From Anthracocystis setariae (lineage: Eukaryota; Basidiomycota; Ustilaginomycetes; Ustilaginales; Ustilaginaceae): a stretch of DNA of 64,000 nt. Shown one piece after another: positions 40,339 through 51,757 of this stretch. The position numbers and the translations under genes were made by a program. Numbering within the stretch: the stretch's first letter is position 1; every line of letters starts with the position of its first letter. The notes under the pieces were generated by a model, which saw nothing but the letters and a program-made list of their open reading frames with translations, searched no databases and was not told the origin of the DNA. The stretch is from assembly GCA_928724745.1 (NCBI GenBank), contig CAKMXJ010000039.1, positions 992,001 to 1,056,000 on the forward strand, in the 5' to 3' direction.

Positions 40339-42045
40339 TCACAGTGCATTCTTGCCTCGAGACTCCAAGGGGATGAAGAACGAGAGTACACCCGCGAACA
40401 GGAAGAGCGACGCGGCAACATATAAGGGTGCAGTTCCCGATGCGTAGATACCGATGATAGGAGCCATAGCACCAAAGATACGATTCAGCGCCGCTGCAAT
40501 GCCATCGCCAGTGCCTCGATGCGGAGCGGGCAAGAGCTCCGGCGTAATGCAGTAAAGTACACCGTACATAATGTTTTGCACAACTGCTGCGGCGCAATTG
40601 AAACCGAGGACGGCGGCCTCGGACTTGGCGGTAGTGAAGAGGAAGAGGAATACACCGGTCAAAAGAGTACCGATGCCGAGAGCGCCACGACGACCGGTGC
40701 GGGGCAATTCGACCATCCATGCGGCAATGATGGATCCGGGAACGCCGCAGACCGAAATGATAGCGTAGTTGCGGTAGGTTACATCAACCGACGAAGAACC
40801 CTTGACACCCTGAGCCTGGGAGAGGTAGATAGGCAAGAAGGCATTGTAGAGCGGGTAGGCGAGACCGATGAGCGCCCACAGAGTCCACAGAATGCTGACG
40901 GTGACGGCCATCCTCCAACCGTAGAAGAGGGGCTTGACGTGGGAAAGGTCTGCAGTGAACGAGACGCCCTTGAAGTTGTTCATGAAGCGCGAGGGCGCTG
41001 CAGCAGCCCAACCTTTCAGACCCTTGGGTTCCTCGACCACCTCGGAGGCAGTCATGTCGGCCTCCTGACCAGCAGCAGAGCGGAAGATCTCGACAGAGAT
41101 GACGTCGTCACCGAGAGGCCTGCCATTCCTGCGAGCGATCTCCTTGAGGACGGCGACAGCCTCGGCATCGCGGCCCTTGGAGAGGTAGTACTTGGGCGAC
41201 TCGGGGAGGCGGAACACGAAGAATCGGCAAACAAACATGATGAAAGTGAGAGCGCCGAGGGTGTAGAAGGTGTATCTCCAGCCCCTGTTGCGGCTGACGT
41301 CGCAGGGAACGGTGTCGACACCGGGAGTGTTGTACTGGTTGCCGTCGCAAGAGTAGTTGGCGATGAAAGCCCAGGCGACCAACGAAGCAAGGAGCTGACC
41401 GAGCGACCAGAAGACGGAAAGAAGAGTGAGGAGGTACTGCGACTTTGCGGGAACAAACTCGAGGAACATCATGCCGTCGACAGGCAGATTACCGCCGAGA
41501 CCGAAACCGAGAGCAGCGAGGATACCACCAAGACCGACAAAGTTGGGAGCAGCACCACCGGCAATACCGAAGATACCGGCGATGCAGAGCGTGATGTTGA
41601 AGGATGGACGACGACCGATGACATCGGCCAGGATACCCCAAATGGCGGCACCGCAGATGAGGCCCATGTAGAGAGCAAAAGTCATCCATCGAACGTCGCT
41701 CTTGATGTTGAATTCACGCTCGACCTGTGGCAAGATGATGGCAACGCCCTGGAGCCAGAGGTTGTCGGCCATCCAACCCCAACCGGAAAGAAGGAAGAGT
41801 TGCCACTGAACTTTGCCCATGCCAATGTGATCGTTCATGACCTTGTTGAGGATGTAGACCTTGCGCTCGTAAATGTCGTCGACCGACATGGTGGCACCAG
41901 GGGAGCGGATGTCGGAAGAGTGGGCGGAGAGCTGCTTCTCGAGCTCGTTGTTGTCGCTAGCGGGCTTGACTCGCTCGATGGTCTTTTCGCCCTTGGCATC
42001 GGAATGGGCGACCGCCTTGGATTCGTCGAGCTTTGTGTTCTCCAT
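40339..42045 (-). CDS. Major facilitator superfamily transporter, SVOP-like
   Basis: 568 aa from the ATG at 42045 (MENTKLDESK); the frame upstream has only a TTG start. A charged N-terminal cytosolic region of about 90 residues precedes 12 likely membrane segments. MFS signatures are WGILADVIGRRPSFN between TM2 and TM3, GFGLGGNLPVDGMMFLEFVP in TM4, RFFVFRLPESPKYYLSKGRDAEAV before the central loop, and a second half with GWRMAVTVSILWTLWALIGLAYPLYNAFLPIYL. The arrangement matches the fungal SVOP/SV2-related group of the sugar-porter-like MFS, whose substrates are mostly undetermined. I do not assign a substrate. Its upstream side faces a gene-poor stretch of about 3.2 kb, which may include an extended regulatory region. 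Confidence 0.88.
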   Translation of the reverse strand: MENTKLDESKAVAHSDAKGEKTIERVKPASDNNELEKQLSAHSSDIRSPGATMSVDDIYERKVYILNKVMNDHIGMGKVQWQLFLLSGWGWMADNLWLQGVAIILPQVEREFNIKSDVRWMTFALYMGLICGAAIWGILADVIGRRPSFNITLCIAGIFGIAGGAAPNFVGLGGILAALGFGLGGNLPVDGMMFLEFVPAKSQYLLTLLSVFWSLGQLLASLVAWAFIANYSCDGNQYNTPGVDTVPCDVSRNRGWRYTFYTLGALTFIMFVCRFFVFRLPESPKYYLSKGRDAEAVAVLKEIARRNGRPLGDDVISVEIFRSAAGQEADMTASEVVEEPKGLKGWAAAAPSRFMNNFKGVSFTADLSHVKPLFYGWRMAVTVSILWTLWALIGLAYPLYNAFLPIYLSQAQGVKGSSSVDVTYRNYAIISVCGVPGSIIAAWMVELPRTGRRGALGIGTLLTGVFLFLFTTAKSEAAVLGFNCAAAVVQNIMYGVLYCITPELLPAPHRGTGDGIAAALNRIFGAMAPIIGIYASGTAPLYVAASLFLFAGVLSFFIPLESRGKNAL

Positions 42046-42250
42046 GATGAAGATGGAACCGGTGCAAGTTACGCACAAAGTGGGGAATAGAGAGAGGGAG
42101 AAAGCTCTTGCGCTCGTGAGTTCTTGAGGAAATGACGCAGAAGAGGAGGAAGGCCAGAGGCAGGGAAGCGGCAAAGAAGCGCTGAAACGGGTGGGAGATG
42201 TTGGAACGGAAGGCGTCTAGCAAGACAAAGGAGGGGTATTATAAGAGGTT

Positions 42251-42270
42251 CAAAGCAAAGCAAAGCAAAG
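42251..42270 (+). repeat. (CAAAG) x4 pentamer array
   Basis: Four exact copies, about 205 bp upstream of the MFS transporter ATG; reads CTTTG on the gene's strand. Confidence 0.85.
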
Positions 42271-43065
42271 CGAAAAGTGGGCAGAGGATAGCGAGAGCGT
42301 GCTGTGAATTGCGCGAAATGAATCCAAGTGCGGAGAGAGGATTAAACCCTTTGTGGATCTCGTTTCGAGGGCAGAAAGTGTGGCAGGGTAGGCTAATTGG
42401 GTGAGGTGGGGGGTGGGCAGATGAGAGCTGACCCGGGACGAATGTGGCAGCGAAGCGAGACAGGGCAGAACAAGGACAAGGCAATGGCGGCGTAAATGAA
42501 AACCAGGCACATACACTGTTGGAGTGCAGCGCGATGGCGAGTAAGAGCGCGAGACGGAGTGAGTGCAAGACGAGTGATGATGGACGGGTATTCAGCGTGT
42601 GCACACTTTGGCAGGTGGCGGCGTGCAGAGATTCCGACATTGCGCGTTTTGCATGGGACGGTTCAAGGCACAAGCGCTGAGGATGCACAAGTCGGTTGGG
42701 CTGCAAGGCTGCGAGATGGAGTGACGCTGACCGACCGATGGACCGCATTCACATTGCAAACCCAATTTAGTTGTTCTAGTACCCAAGGACTAGCCGGCAC
42801 CAAGCCAGTCTCGGGGCTTTCTTTGGTAAGGCGAGCATGTGTTAAGTACTACCGCCTGCTAGGCGCTTGTGGAATTAGTGGCGCTCGGTTCGAGGTGAAG
42901 GAATAGGCAGGCACGTAGTTGGGCAAGGCAAAGAGCAGGGCAATCCCCCATTTACCAAAAAGAAAAAAGGTGAAAATTGAATGAAATACAGTGTACAGTA
43001 CCTGTCTGCAAATCGTGTTCGACATGCATCAAGCTGAATTCGAGGGGACATGAACAGGCAAATTC

Positions 43066-43080
43066 GGGGGGGGGGGGGGG
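43066..43080 (+). repeat. Homopolymer G15
   Basis: Fifteen consecutive G followed by A and GGGG. It could form G-quadruplex-like structures or be a slippage tract. Confidence 0.9.
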
Positions 43081-43840
43081 AGGGGCTTCAACATCTCGCC
43101 AAGGCGAACAACTGCTGCATGCTGCACAAGGCAACATGAAACCTCGCCGTTGTAGCCAAAAGGGAGCGCCACTGCTACACTCTACACTACCACCAGACGC
43201 AAGACCCTGGTGATCCGGCCTGTTTTGTTCCGGCAATTGTTTATGCCGCCATCAGCAAACGCCAACACCGACGGGCAAACGAATCGATCACTCTTGTTGA
43301 TACAGCAAGAGTGAGTGTTTCATCGCGCTGACCAGCTCGTCGCTTGTCGGTGACCCGGGCAGACTGGACTCATCGCAGGTCGTGCGATATGTCTACCCGT
43401 TCACACGTCTAAGCAAACAATACGGTAGATTGGCGTGGACAGACTCAACTTTCAAAAAGGCGCCAACGGCTGCTCGGCTGCTCCGCCGCAAACAAGGGAC
43501 AGCAAGCAGCACGATGACCTGTTTGATCAGGTGGGCAAGCTGCTCATACGGATGAGACGTCCAGCTGGTACTGACGCCTGGGTTCGCTGAGATGCACTTG
43601 AACCGACTCTGCTCAGCTTGTGATCGTGTTCGTGTCTGATCGACACCGGCAGACCTCACGAAATTCCGCTCATAAACCAGCTCAGCTGCAGAAAAGAACA
43701 CAGCTGATAGCAAAGGCGGCGCTTGGCGTAACGAACTGCACCAAATGCTAGTCCTTGCCTGTTCAACCCGTCGGCCAAGCACGGTGGACTGTAGTGTACA
43801 GGAAGCGGGCTTTGAATCCCAAGCTTGAAACAAGGTCGGG

Positions 43841-43866
43841 AAAAAAAAAAAAAAAAAAAAAAAAAA
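43841..43866 (+). repeat. Homopolymer A26
   Basis: Twenty-six consecutive A in the gene-poor region, with no coding or element context. Confidence 0.9.
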
Positions 43867-45206
43867 GGCAAAGCCAAGGATCGCGAACGGTGCAAATTCA
43901 ATGTCCGGTCTAAGCGGAATGACGCACGATTCCATGGTTTAGAAGCGGAACTTGCAAATCTCTACAGCAGAAACATGAATCTTTTAAGAAACTCGATTCT
44001 TTGTTTTTATTTACATACCGGACTGGACTGGATAGGACAAGACGAATCTGAATGACCAGGTCCGACATGGTCAATACAGAGCTGTTGTATGGTACAGAAC
44101 TAGTACACTGTAATGTACTATCCGTGATGAAAGGCCGATCGACTTGCCTGGAATTCCGCAAAATCGAGGTTTTTCATTCCCAGTAAAGTTCAGGGCTTGG
44201 CGTTTTTCGCGTGACAGCGGGTCATTACGATTCGATTCGATCGAGCTGCATTCAGCAACATTTCAGATCGTGAGCAAAGTCTAGTCCCCTTCCCGCCCAT
44301 ACCGCATCGCATCGTACAACTGTCTTGCTCGTAAGCGATCGAGTCCTTTGCCCGCTGATCATACCACCCTAGGGTGCAAAGCTCAATAAATCAAGTTTGG
44401 TAGTGATGGCAACTGTACAAGCCGTCACGTTGATCAATCGTCGTTGGCCGAAATTCTAACCTTTCGCAACCTGCAACAGACCTTCCAGCCGCAAGCGGTG
44501 ACGCAGTACCCAAGCGCCAAGGCCAGACAACAAGTCAAATCCGGTGAATTGCTTTCAAACAGGCGTCCGTCAGCTCAGATAACCGATTGACCTTCTCAAA
44601 TCCGCAAACCTGACATCAACCACAAATCCTACAGAGCTTGACAAGACCGATAATGCCGGTCGGCCACTCAAATGCAGCCACCTCACTGCTGTTACCATGT
44701 CGATAGCCAACTTTTCCACCTTTGACCTTCGCCCCCTTCGGCATACAATACACATCCTTGTGACCCCGACGTTCATGTCAGCTTCTTGCCAACCCTCCTC
44801 TCCACATCATGTCAATCGATCTCGTAGCGTTCATCAGCATCGGTCTATTCAAGATCGGTGATCTTTCCGCAGCTATGACAGCTTTCACCTCACTTCACAC
44901 CAACCCTGCCTCGTCTCGGCAACTGTTGAGCGCGACATACTCACAAAGAAATGCTTGTGCCAGTTCCGACCTGTAGAAGGACCCCGTCATTACGTGCATT
45001 CAGTCGATACTCACGCCGATGCACACATATGGTCCGCTGTTAGGGAAACACGTGCTTCTTTATTCGTCGAGCATGCCAAGGCAACGGTGTTGGATTAAGT
45101 ACAGGTATGGGAGAAACGCGCTCCTTCGGCGCAACAAGCGGCGCAAGCATCGCTCCACCACGTTGAGTCAAGAAAGCAACCGCATGCCGAATCCCAAGTG
45201 GTCCAT

Positions 45207-47990
45207 TTAGGCCGACTTGGCGGCAGCGGCCATCTTGTTGAGCGCCGAACCGTGCTTGAACCAAGAGATTTGGTTCTCGTTCATCGTGTGACTGAGCGGG
45301 ATCTCGTCCTTGGAGCCGTCCTTGTGCTTGCAGACAAGCGCAACCTTGGAGCCGGGAGCCAGCTCGGTGACACCGACAATGTCAACCAGGTCGTCCGAGC
45401 GCACCTTGTCGTAGTCAGCGGGGTTGGCGAACTCGAAGGCGAGCATACCCTGCTTGCGCAAGTTGGTCTGGTGGATACGAGCGAACGAGCGAGCAATCAC
45501 GGCGCAACCGCCAAGGAAACGAGGCTCAAGAGCGGCGTGCTCTCGCGACGAACCCTCACCGTAGTTCTCGTCACCGATGACAACCCAAGGCTTGCCCTGC
45601 TCACGGTACTGGATGGCAGTGGCGGGGACCGGGCCCCACTCTCCGGTGAAGACGTTCTGCACCTCGTTGGCCTTACCGTTGGCAGCGTTGATGGCACCAA
45701 TGAGACAGTTGTTCGAGATGTTCTCCAGGTGACCACGGTACTTGAGCCAGGGACCACCGGCCGAGATGTGGTCGGTGGTGCACTTGCCCTTAGCCTTGAT
45801 CAGGACGGGGCAGTCGGTGGGGTTCTTGCCGTTCCAGGCCTTGAAGGGCTCGAGCTTCTGGAGACGGTCCGACTTGGGGTCGATGGCGACCTGAACCGAC
45901 GAGCGGTCCTTGGGAGGGTCTTGGTAGGTGTTGTTACCAGGGTCGTAGCCACGGGGAGGCAGCTCCTTACCGCTGGGGGCGGTGAACTTGAATTCCTTGC
46001 CGTCAGCACCCTTGAGGCTGTCGGTCATGGGGTTGAAGGTGAGGCGACCGGCGAAGGCCATGGCAGTAACGAGGTCAGGCGAAGCAACGAAAGCGTGGGT
46101 AGCGGGGTTTGCGTCGTTACGACCGGTGAAGTTACGGTTGTAAGAGGTGATGATCGAGTTCTTGTCACCCTTCTTGATGTCCTTGCGGTCCCACTGACCG
46201 ATGCAAGGACCACAGGCGTTGGCGAGAACCATACCGCCAGCCTTCTCGAGGACCTCCATCTGACCGTCACGCTCGATGGTAGCACGGATCTGCTCGGAAC
46301 CGGGGGTGATGGTGAAGGCCGACTTGACCTTGAGACCGTGAGCGGCAGCCTCCTCGGCGATCGAGGCGGATCGGCTCATGTCCTCGTAGGACGAGTTGGT
46401 GCACGAGCCAATGAGCGAGACCTTGAGCTCCTCGGGCCAGTCGTTCTTCTTGACCTCCTCGGCGAACTTGGAGAGAGGAGTGGCAAGATCGGGGGTGAAG
46501 GGGCCGTTGATGTGGGGCTCGAGGGTGTCGAGGTTGATCTCGAGGTGCGAGTCGTACTCGGCGCCCGAGTCGGGGAGGAGGTTGCGCTGGAAGCCCTTGG
46601 CGAGGTCAGCGATGTCGGATCGGTTGGTGGCACGGAGGTAGTCACCCATGCGCTCGTTGTAGGGGAAGACCGAGGTGGTGGCACCGATTTCGGCACCCAT
46701 GTTGCAGATGGTAGCCATACCGGTGCACGAAAGCGACTCGACACCGGGACCCTTGTACTCGATGATGGCACCGGTACCACCCTTGACGGTGAGCTCGCCA
46801 GCCACCTTGAGGATGACATCTTTAGGGGTGGTCCAGCCGGACAGCTTACCCTTGAGCTCGACACCGATCACCTTGGGTGCCTTGAGCTCCCAGGGGATGT
46901 CGGCCATGACATCGACAGCGTCGGCACCTCCGACACCGCAGGCAATCATACCGAGACCACCGGCGTTGGGGGTGTGCGAGTCGGTACCGATCATGAGACC
47001 ACCGGGGAAGGCGTAGTTCTCGAGGATGATCTGGTGGATGATACCGGAGCCGGGCTTCCAGAAGCCGATGCCGTACTTGGCGGTGGCAGTGGCAAGGAAG
47101 TCGTAGACCTCCTTGTTGATCTCGATAGCGCGGGCCAAATCCTTGGCACCACCGACCTGAGCCTCGATAAGGTGGTCACAGTGGACAGTGGTGGGGACAG
47201 CGACGGTAGGGAGACCGGCCGACATGAACTGGAGGAGAGCCATCTGGGCGGTGGCATCCTGGCAGGCAACACGGTCAGGTCGGAGCTTGAGGTAAGAGGA
47301 ACCACGGCTGATCTCTTGCTCGTGGGGGTTGTCCAAGTGACCGTAGACGATCTTCTCGGCGAGCGAGAGAGGGCGGTTGAGACTGTTGTCGAGAAAGAAG
47401 GGAGAGAACACAAAGTCAGTGAACGATTCAGTCAAACAACACGAGTTGTTTGCACTGTCTTTGACCAGGGCTAAGGAAAAAGCAACCAGGCCGGTTCCAA
47501 ATAGCGTGACAAGGCGAGGTTTGCTGCGATTGCTATGCGCTGCAGCGCTCGAATGCCAACGCCGTCCACGAAATTGGAGGCACGCGTGGCGTCCCAATGC
47601 TATCTTGCACCAAGAAGAGCGAGACTAGGCCAGCAACTTCGCCTAGGGTGTGCAGAGCTGCCTGTCCATGTCAAAGTCGTCGACTTGTGCAAACCTTGGT
47701 TCCTCTACGGGCATGCGATGCAAGGTCTTGCGAAAACCTAGGTCAAAGCAACCAAGAGAATCGGATGAAACTTACCGGGATCGGACGACCTTGAGGTTGT
47801 CCTCGATGCGCTTGTAGTTGATGTAGAAGCCCTTGCCCTTCTCGACGACGGACATCTCGACCTTCTTGTCGAAAAGCGAGGGGGAGATCTCGGCGGCCTC
47901 CTCGGCGACGGTGGTGGCATAGCCCCTAGCAAGGGGAGCCTTGGCGGCCGCCCTGAGGGACGAGGATCGAAGTGCTCGGAGAGGAAGCAT
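45207..47990 (-). CDS. ACO1: Mitochondrial aconitate hydratase, two exons
   Basis: Exon 1 is 47776-47990 and exon 2 is 45207-47382, giving 796 aa. The 393-nt intron runs GTAAGTTTC...ACAACAG and restores [18 protein letters not shown], the expected aconitase junction; an unspliced message hits TAA right at the donor. The N-terminus ([19 protein letters not shown]) is a classic mitochondrial presequence. Iron-sulfur ligands are visible in SCTNSS and [11 protein letters not shown], with a third in the [12 protein letters not shown] region. Substrate loops include [11 protein letters not shown] and the C-terminal [16 protein letters not shown] swivel domain. The enzyme converts citrate to isocitrate in the TCA cycle. 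Strong codon bias leaves a long antisense frame across exon 2. Confidence 0.97.
47383..47775 (-). other. 393-nt intron of aconitase
   Basis: Defined by donor CG|GTAAGT and acceptor CAACAG|T, with the split Arg codon CG/T. Its 3' part is open in the exon 2 frame but has no ATG, so it cannot start an alternative protein by itself. Confidence 0.85.
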
Positions 47991-50024
47991 GATGTATGGT
48001 GCGAATACCGGCTACCTTTCTTCCACTTTGGATGCAAGTGAAGAAGATACGGTTATATAGGATGGAGGAGGAGGGTTGGTGGTGGAGGGGAAGGAGTGAG
48101 GGCGGGCGTGATAAGGAGCAAACGGATCTAGGCAGAGGCGACGAGGAGCAGGCGGACGAACGGGGGTGAACGCAGAACCCAAGTTTACACGCGAAAAGCG
48201 CCGAACCATAGCGACGAAATTGGCGGGTGACGCCCGGTTGGAGCCTCGACTTGGACTCAACCAGCCAGCATCGCGCTTTTTGCAAGCCCATGTTGAAAAT
48301 CGAGTGAAAAGGAAAATAATGCGGTCGGCACACCCTAAGGCTCACTCACGATCGGGCAAGCGGGGTTGGAGGAGTGCTTCTCCATTCAGGCTAAAATTTC
48401 CATTCACTGGACTAAGACTGCGCACAGCACTGACAGAGGGTGACACCGAGATTGGAGAAGAAAAAAAGGCTTTTTTGGAGTGCTTTGACCGGCCAGCAAC
48501 GGCAATTGCAGACCGAGCCAGGTGTCGCTTTCGTCCCAGGCGCGAGCACGGCCCAATCAACACGCACCCTTTTCAGACTCTGCCATAGTGGCCGCGTGCG
48601 TACATGCGTGTAGCATGGGTTACTGTATGTGCAATAATGTGTACCGTTTTGTAATGAACCGTGCTGTATTGCAACTGTGTGCATCTTTTTGGAAATGGAA
48701 GAGTTTTACGGAATTCCAATTCCTTTCAAGACCGCATCCACTGAAATGCATCTCACCCAGTGCCTCTGCAGCTGCCGTATTTCCTCTTAATTTCGAGCGC
48801 AGTGCATCCCTGGTCGCAGATACTCGACCGGTTGGACCGAACATTGGCCTCTCTGCCTCAGCCTTGTACACATGACATCAAAGGGCTCAGTCGATGCCAG
48901 GGGCCTTCGTATGGAGGAGCAGCTGTCACGATGTGCAGGCAATGGCGCAGGTTGAAAGCATCTCAGTCAGAGCCTCGAAGACACTTTGCGGGCAAGCTGA
49001 ATAGAAAGTCGATGATAGAACTGGTTGTTTGGAAAGAATCCGTGAAAGGTCGAGTTGAGCTTTCTGGCACCGGCACCGACGTGGAAAAAGGCGAAATCTC
49101 CTTCTCCGATCAAGCTGCTGCAACTGCCGTTCAAGCCTCGACCAGGAGCAAAAGCGTCACAGCCTTTGCATCGCCATTGCCAATGTGACGGAGATGAAAA
49201 GATGGAGTCTCTTATATGGATCTTCGACGTTGTTAGTATGGTCCGTTGATGTCAAGCACGCATCGTGAACGTCCCACGAGGAAAGAGCCAGAGAAGCAAT
49301 AAGAAGAAGCTTCCGTTTTAGTGAGACGAGTGCATGCCTGAGCTTTTTTTTCCTTCGGTCCAAGGATCCAATCAGCAGTCGTGCAATTGAAACATCGGAT
49401 TTGCTCGCGTTCTGCTGTGGTCGAAAGCTTCTAAGCTCAATTCCGCACAACACCGCTGTTGTCTTCCGCCCGAGAATGAGAATCTCATCGCCATCGGGTT
49501 GGTCCAAAGGAAGGACCCCGATCGATTTGTGTTCAACGCTGAATTTGAAAGGTCAAGATCGGACGCTAGTCCTTCGACCTTTCGTCCGGCATCCGCCTAG
49601 GCATATGGAAACCAGAGTCTTCATGTTGGCGGCGAGATAAGGATTGATCTCTGCATGGATTCGGATCACTATCGCGTTCACACTCGAGATAGCATAGACG
49701 ACTCAAGAAAATCTCATCACAGAGACAGAATCAAATTGACGGACCGATTGACGTTTTCGGTTGGCTATTGAGAGCAGATGGAAAGTGCTTATGTGACATA
49801 AACGAGGAAGAAGTGCAAGTGCAGAGAACCGCGACTGTCATCAACCAAACAGCTTGATTGCAGCAGTAAGTGGCTCACAATGCGCCATTAGGTCTTTGCA
49901 TCTTGAACCAGAACAGAAGTGGGTGTCGCTTGACTGTGCGAACAGGGAAAGCATCTCTGGCCGAGACTTTTTGTATGCATGATGCGAGAAACGAGATGTG
50001 CGTGGAGAAGAGTCGGTGACCACA
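47991..50024. other. Intergenic region, aconitase promoter and RPS29 3' side
   Basis: About 2 kb. The first few hundred bases carry the aconitase promoter and leader on the minus strand. The rest holds only short frames without recognisable domains, and probably the RPS29 3' UTR near 49,850-50,024. No RNA gene was recognised. Confidence 0.45.
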
Positions 50025-51122
50025 TTAACGGTACTTGTGGAAGCCGATCTGGTCAGCGCGCTCGCGGAAGCACTGACGGCAGATGTCGAGGCCGTATTTG
50101 CGGATGATACCGCCCTGGTTACCGCAGACACGGCTGTTGGTGGGAAGGAGACCAAGTAAGATAAACGAAGGTCAGTGATGAATCGACAGGTGAATCAACG
50201 TTGGGTCACACAGATCGGGTTCCAGCGAAGCCAACAGGTACGAGCGTCGAAACAATGACAGAGCGCGTCCAGATGCGGTCGATAGAGTGCAAAGCAGGAT
50301 CGACCGTGCATGCGAGAAACGATGCTCGCCAAAGGATGAAGATGTAGGGCAAGGCTGCGTGGACGACGATGGATACGAGAGTCTAGGCATGATCGCCGCA
50401 TTACAGATGACACGCTCCAAACCTCCGGAAGCTGAGCGATGCATTCTGGCTACGAAGATGTCCTGCTTTGACCTTTGGAATACTTTGTGGGGTCTGGTGG
50501 AACGTAGATGTCGAATAGCTGTATGGCTTGGCTTCCAAGTCCTTGTCGTAGATTAGGATGCGAACGACAAGCTGATGGCGTCCCATTGCACAAGGCTGGC
50601 AACCGCTTAGCTGCCTGCAGGACTGATCGACGCTGATGCTGTTTCGGGACGATCTCTCTTGTCTTGCCCACCTTTCGAGAGCACGATCCGATATACATCC
50701 GTCGCCAATCCGCTGAAAATTCGTACGGCGCATTGCTTCTAAACGAAGAGCAAAAGGCTGCTGTAATCCGCGCAACCATATCCTATCCGTACTGATCCTC
50801 CCTTCAAGCAAAGAATCCATCATCCTAATGCTGTGTCTGCTGACGACTGAATCATGAAGCATCATTGATACGAGAACCGCATCCTACTTGTGGGTTGGTG
50901 AAGCAAAGGTTGCGCGGATGTCGACTGATCGTGTGATAGGTTCATCGTCGTTGTGATGCTGGCGGTGAGGGTTGTCATGTGCTGTGCGAATTGTTGTCGA
51001 GTGGTATCTGTTGGATGGCTTGGATCCCATGCTGGCTTTTATGATGCAGATGATACTTACCACTGTCGCGAGCCCTTGCCGAACTTTCGGGGGTGGCTGT
51101 ACCACAAGGTTTGGAAGGTCAT
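50025..51122 (-). CDS. RPS29: 40S ribosomal protein S29 (uS14), two exons
   Basis: Exon 1 is 51061-51122 and exon 2 is 50025-50133; joined they encode exactly 56 aa, the same length as yeast and human S29. Exon 1 reads [20 protein letters not shown] and ends in the first two bases of a Cys codon before GTAAGT; exon 2 completes it after AACAG and gives [22 protein letters not shown], then [13 protein letters not shown]. The zinc ligands are the two Cys-x2-Cys pairs (C21/C24 and C39/C42). The protein sits in the head of the small ribosomal subunit. The intron is 927 nt, far longer than the coding sequence. Its start codon lies 635 bp from that of RPL4 on the other strand. The gene is too split to appear as one long frame. 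Confidence 0.95.
50134..51060 (-). other. 927-nt intron of RPS29
   Basis: Bounded by GTAAGTATC and CCACCAACAG. No further RPS29 coding block is missing, because both exons together give the full-length protein. I looked for box C/D snoRNA signatures on the sense strand and found no paired RTGATGA and CTGA at a sensible distance; H/ACA RNAs cannot be excluded by eye. Confidence 0.85.
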
Positions 51123-51757
51123 CTTGTCGAATGTATGAGTATTGTGTCTTGAGGTAACGAAAGATGGAGGGAGCAAAAGACAAGTGATGGCGAACGCGCA
51201 GCTGGTCGAGCAGCAGCGGACTGCGTGCGCATCGTGAACCAGTCTTGATCCTTCTTTCCCTCCTTAGCCTCGTAACTCGCAGATTCCGTTGCTCGGTCAC
51301 ACAGCTCGAGAGACGCGAGCCCCTCGACTCGAACCTTGGAAACTAGGCCTTGAGCCCGCAGTCTGACAAGTCGTTGCGCGGCGATATTCTTGAGAGCGGC
51401 GCGAAATTGGCTGAGATGGACGGATCCGAAACTTGGGGTCCTCGGCCGAGGTTTTTCACGTGATGCGAACCGGCACATCTTGCCTGAGTCGAAATTCAAA
51501 CTTGGTGCCGTTGGTGAAGCGGATCGAGTCCACCTTGGAACAGCGCCGTTGGCCTGGCTTATTCAGTGCAGCTCAGAATTTCCGGCAGCAGAAGCAGCAT
51601 TTTGGCAACCAGAGGCAATTGGACCCGCAACCTGCGCTAGCCAGAATCAAGCACCGCAACCTCCAAGCCGAACGAGGAAGCAGGTTGGCTACTCAGAGCT
51701 CGTCGACATCATCCTTCTTGGAGTCATCCACCAACCATTCACTTCAAGATAACGAAA
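51123..51757. promoter_or_regulatory. Shared divergent promoter region of RPS29 and RPL4
   Basis: 635 bp between two ribosomal-protein start codons, giving a head-to-head pair that could be co-regulated. It contains a CACGTG palindrome at 51457-51462, nearly in the centre. No gene is supported inside. Confidence 0.65.
51457..51462. promoter_or_regulatory. CACGTG E-box in the RPS29/RPL4 promoter
   Basis: Perfect palindrome inside TTTTTCACGTGATG, about 300-335 bp from each start codon. In yeasts CACGTG binds bHLH factors such as Cbf1, which appears at ribosomal-protein promoters of several species. Function here is inference. Confidence 0.4.

Larger units (their letters stand above)
42046..45206. 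other. Gene-poor region upstream of MFS transporter and downstream of aconitase
   Basis: About 3.2 kb with no gene that I can support on either strand. It holds a CAAAG x4 pentamer array (42251-42270), G15 (43066-43080) and A26 (43841-43866) homopolymers, and scattered short frames without conserved motifs. An AATAAA on the minus strand at 45059-45064 lies 143 nt past the aconitase stop and may be its poly(A) signal. I looked for tRNA-like T-loops and saw none convincing. Confidence 0.5.

Noticed and set aside
40519..42090. 523-codon plus-strand frame opposite the MFS transporter
   Set aside because: The antisense translation is Asp/Glu/Gly-rich and follows the transporter's codons exactly; no domain is visible.
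43393..43935. 180-codon minus-strand frame containing a poly-Phe run
   Set aside because: The Phe run is simply the A26 homopolymer read on the other strand; no conserved motif, and a slippage-prone tract is unlikely in a real gene.
45198..47474. 758-codon plus-strand open frame opposite aconitase exon 2
   Set aside because: It mirrors exon 2 of a confidently identified gene with strong codon bias. Its translation is Val/Leu/Gly/Thr-rich without any recognisable domain. Antisense openness is expected from such codon use.
50175..50181. Box C-like GTGATGA in the RPS29 intron
   Set aside because: It is on the strand opposite the host gene, and no box D follows within snoRNA range.
51299..51340. 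tRNA T-loop-like sequence on the minus strand (GGTTCGAGTCGAGG)
   Set aside because: The flanking bases cannot form the T-stem and no anticodon or acceptor arm is present at the right distances.
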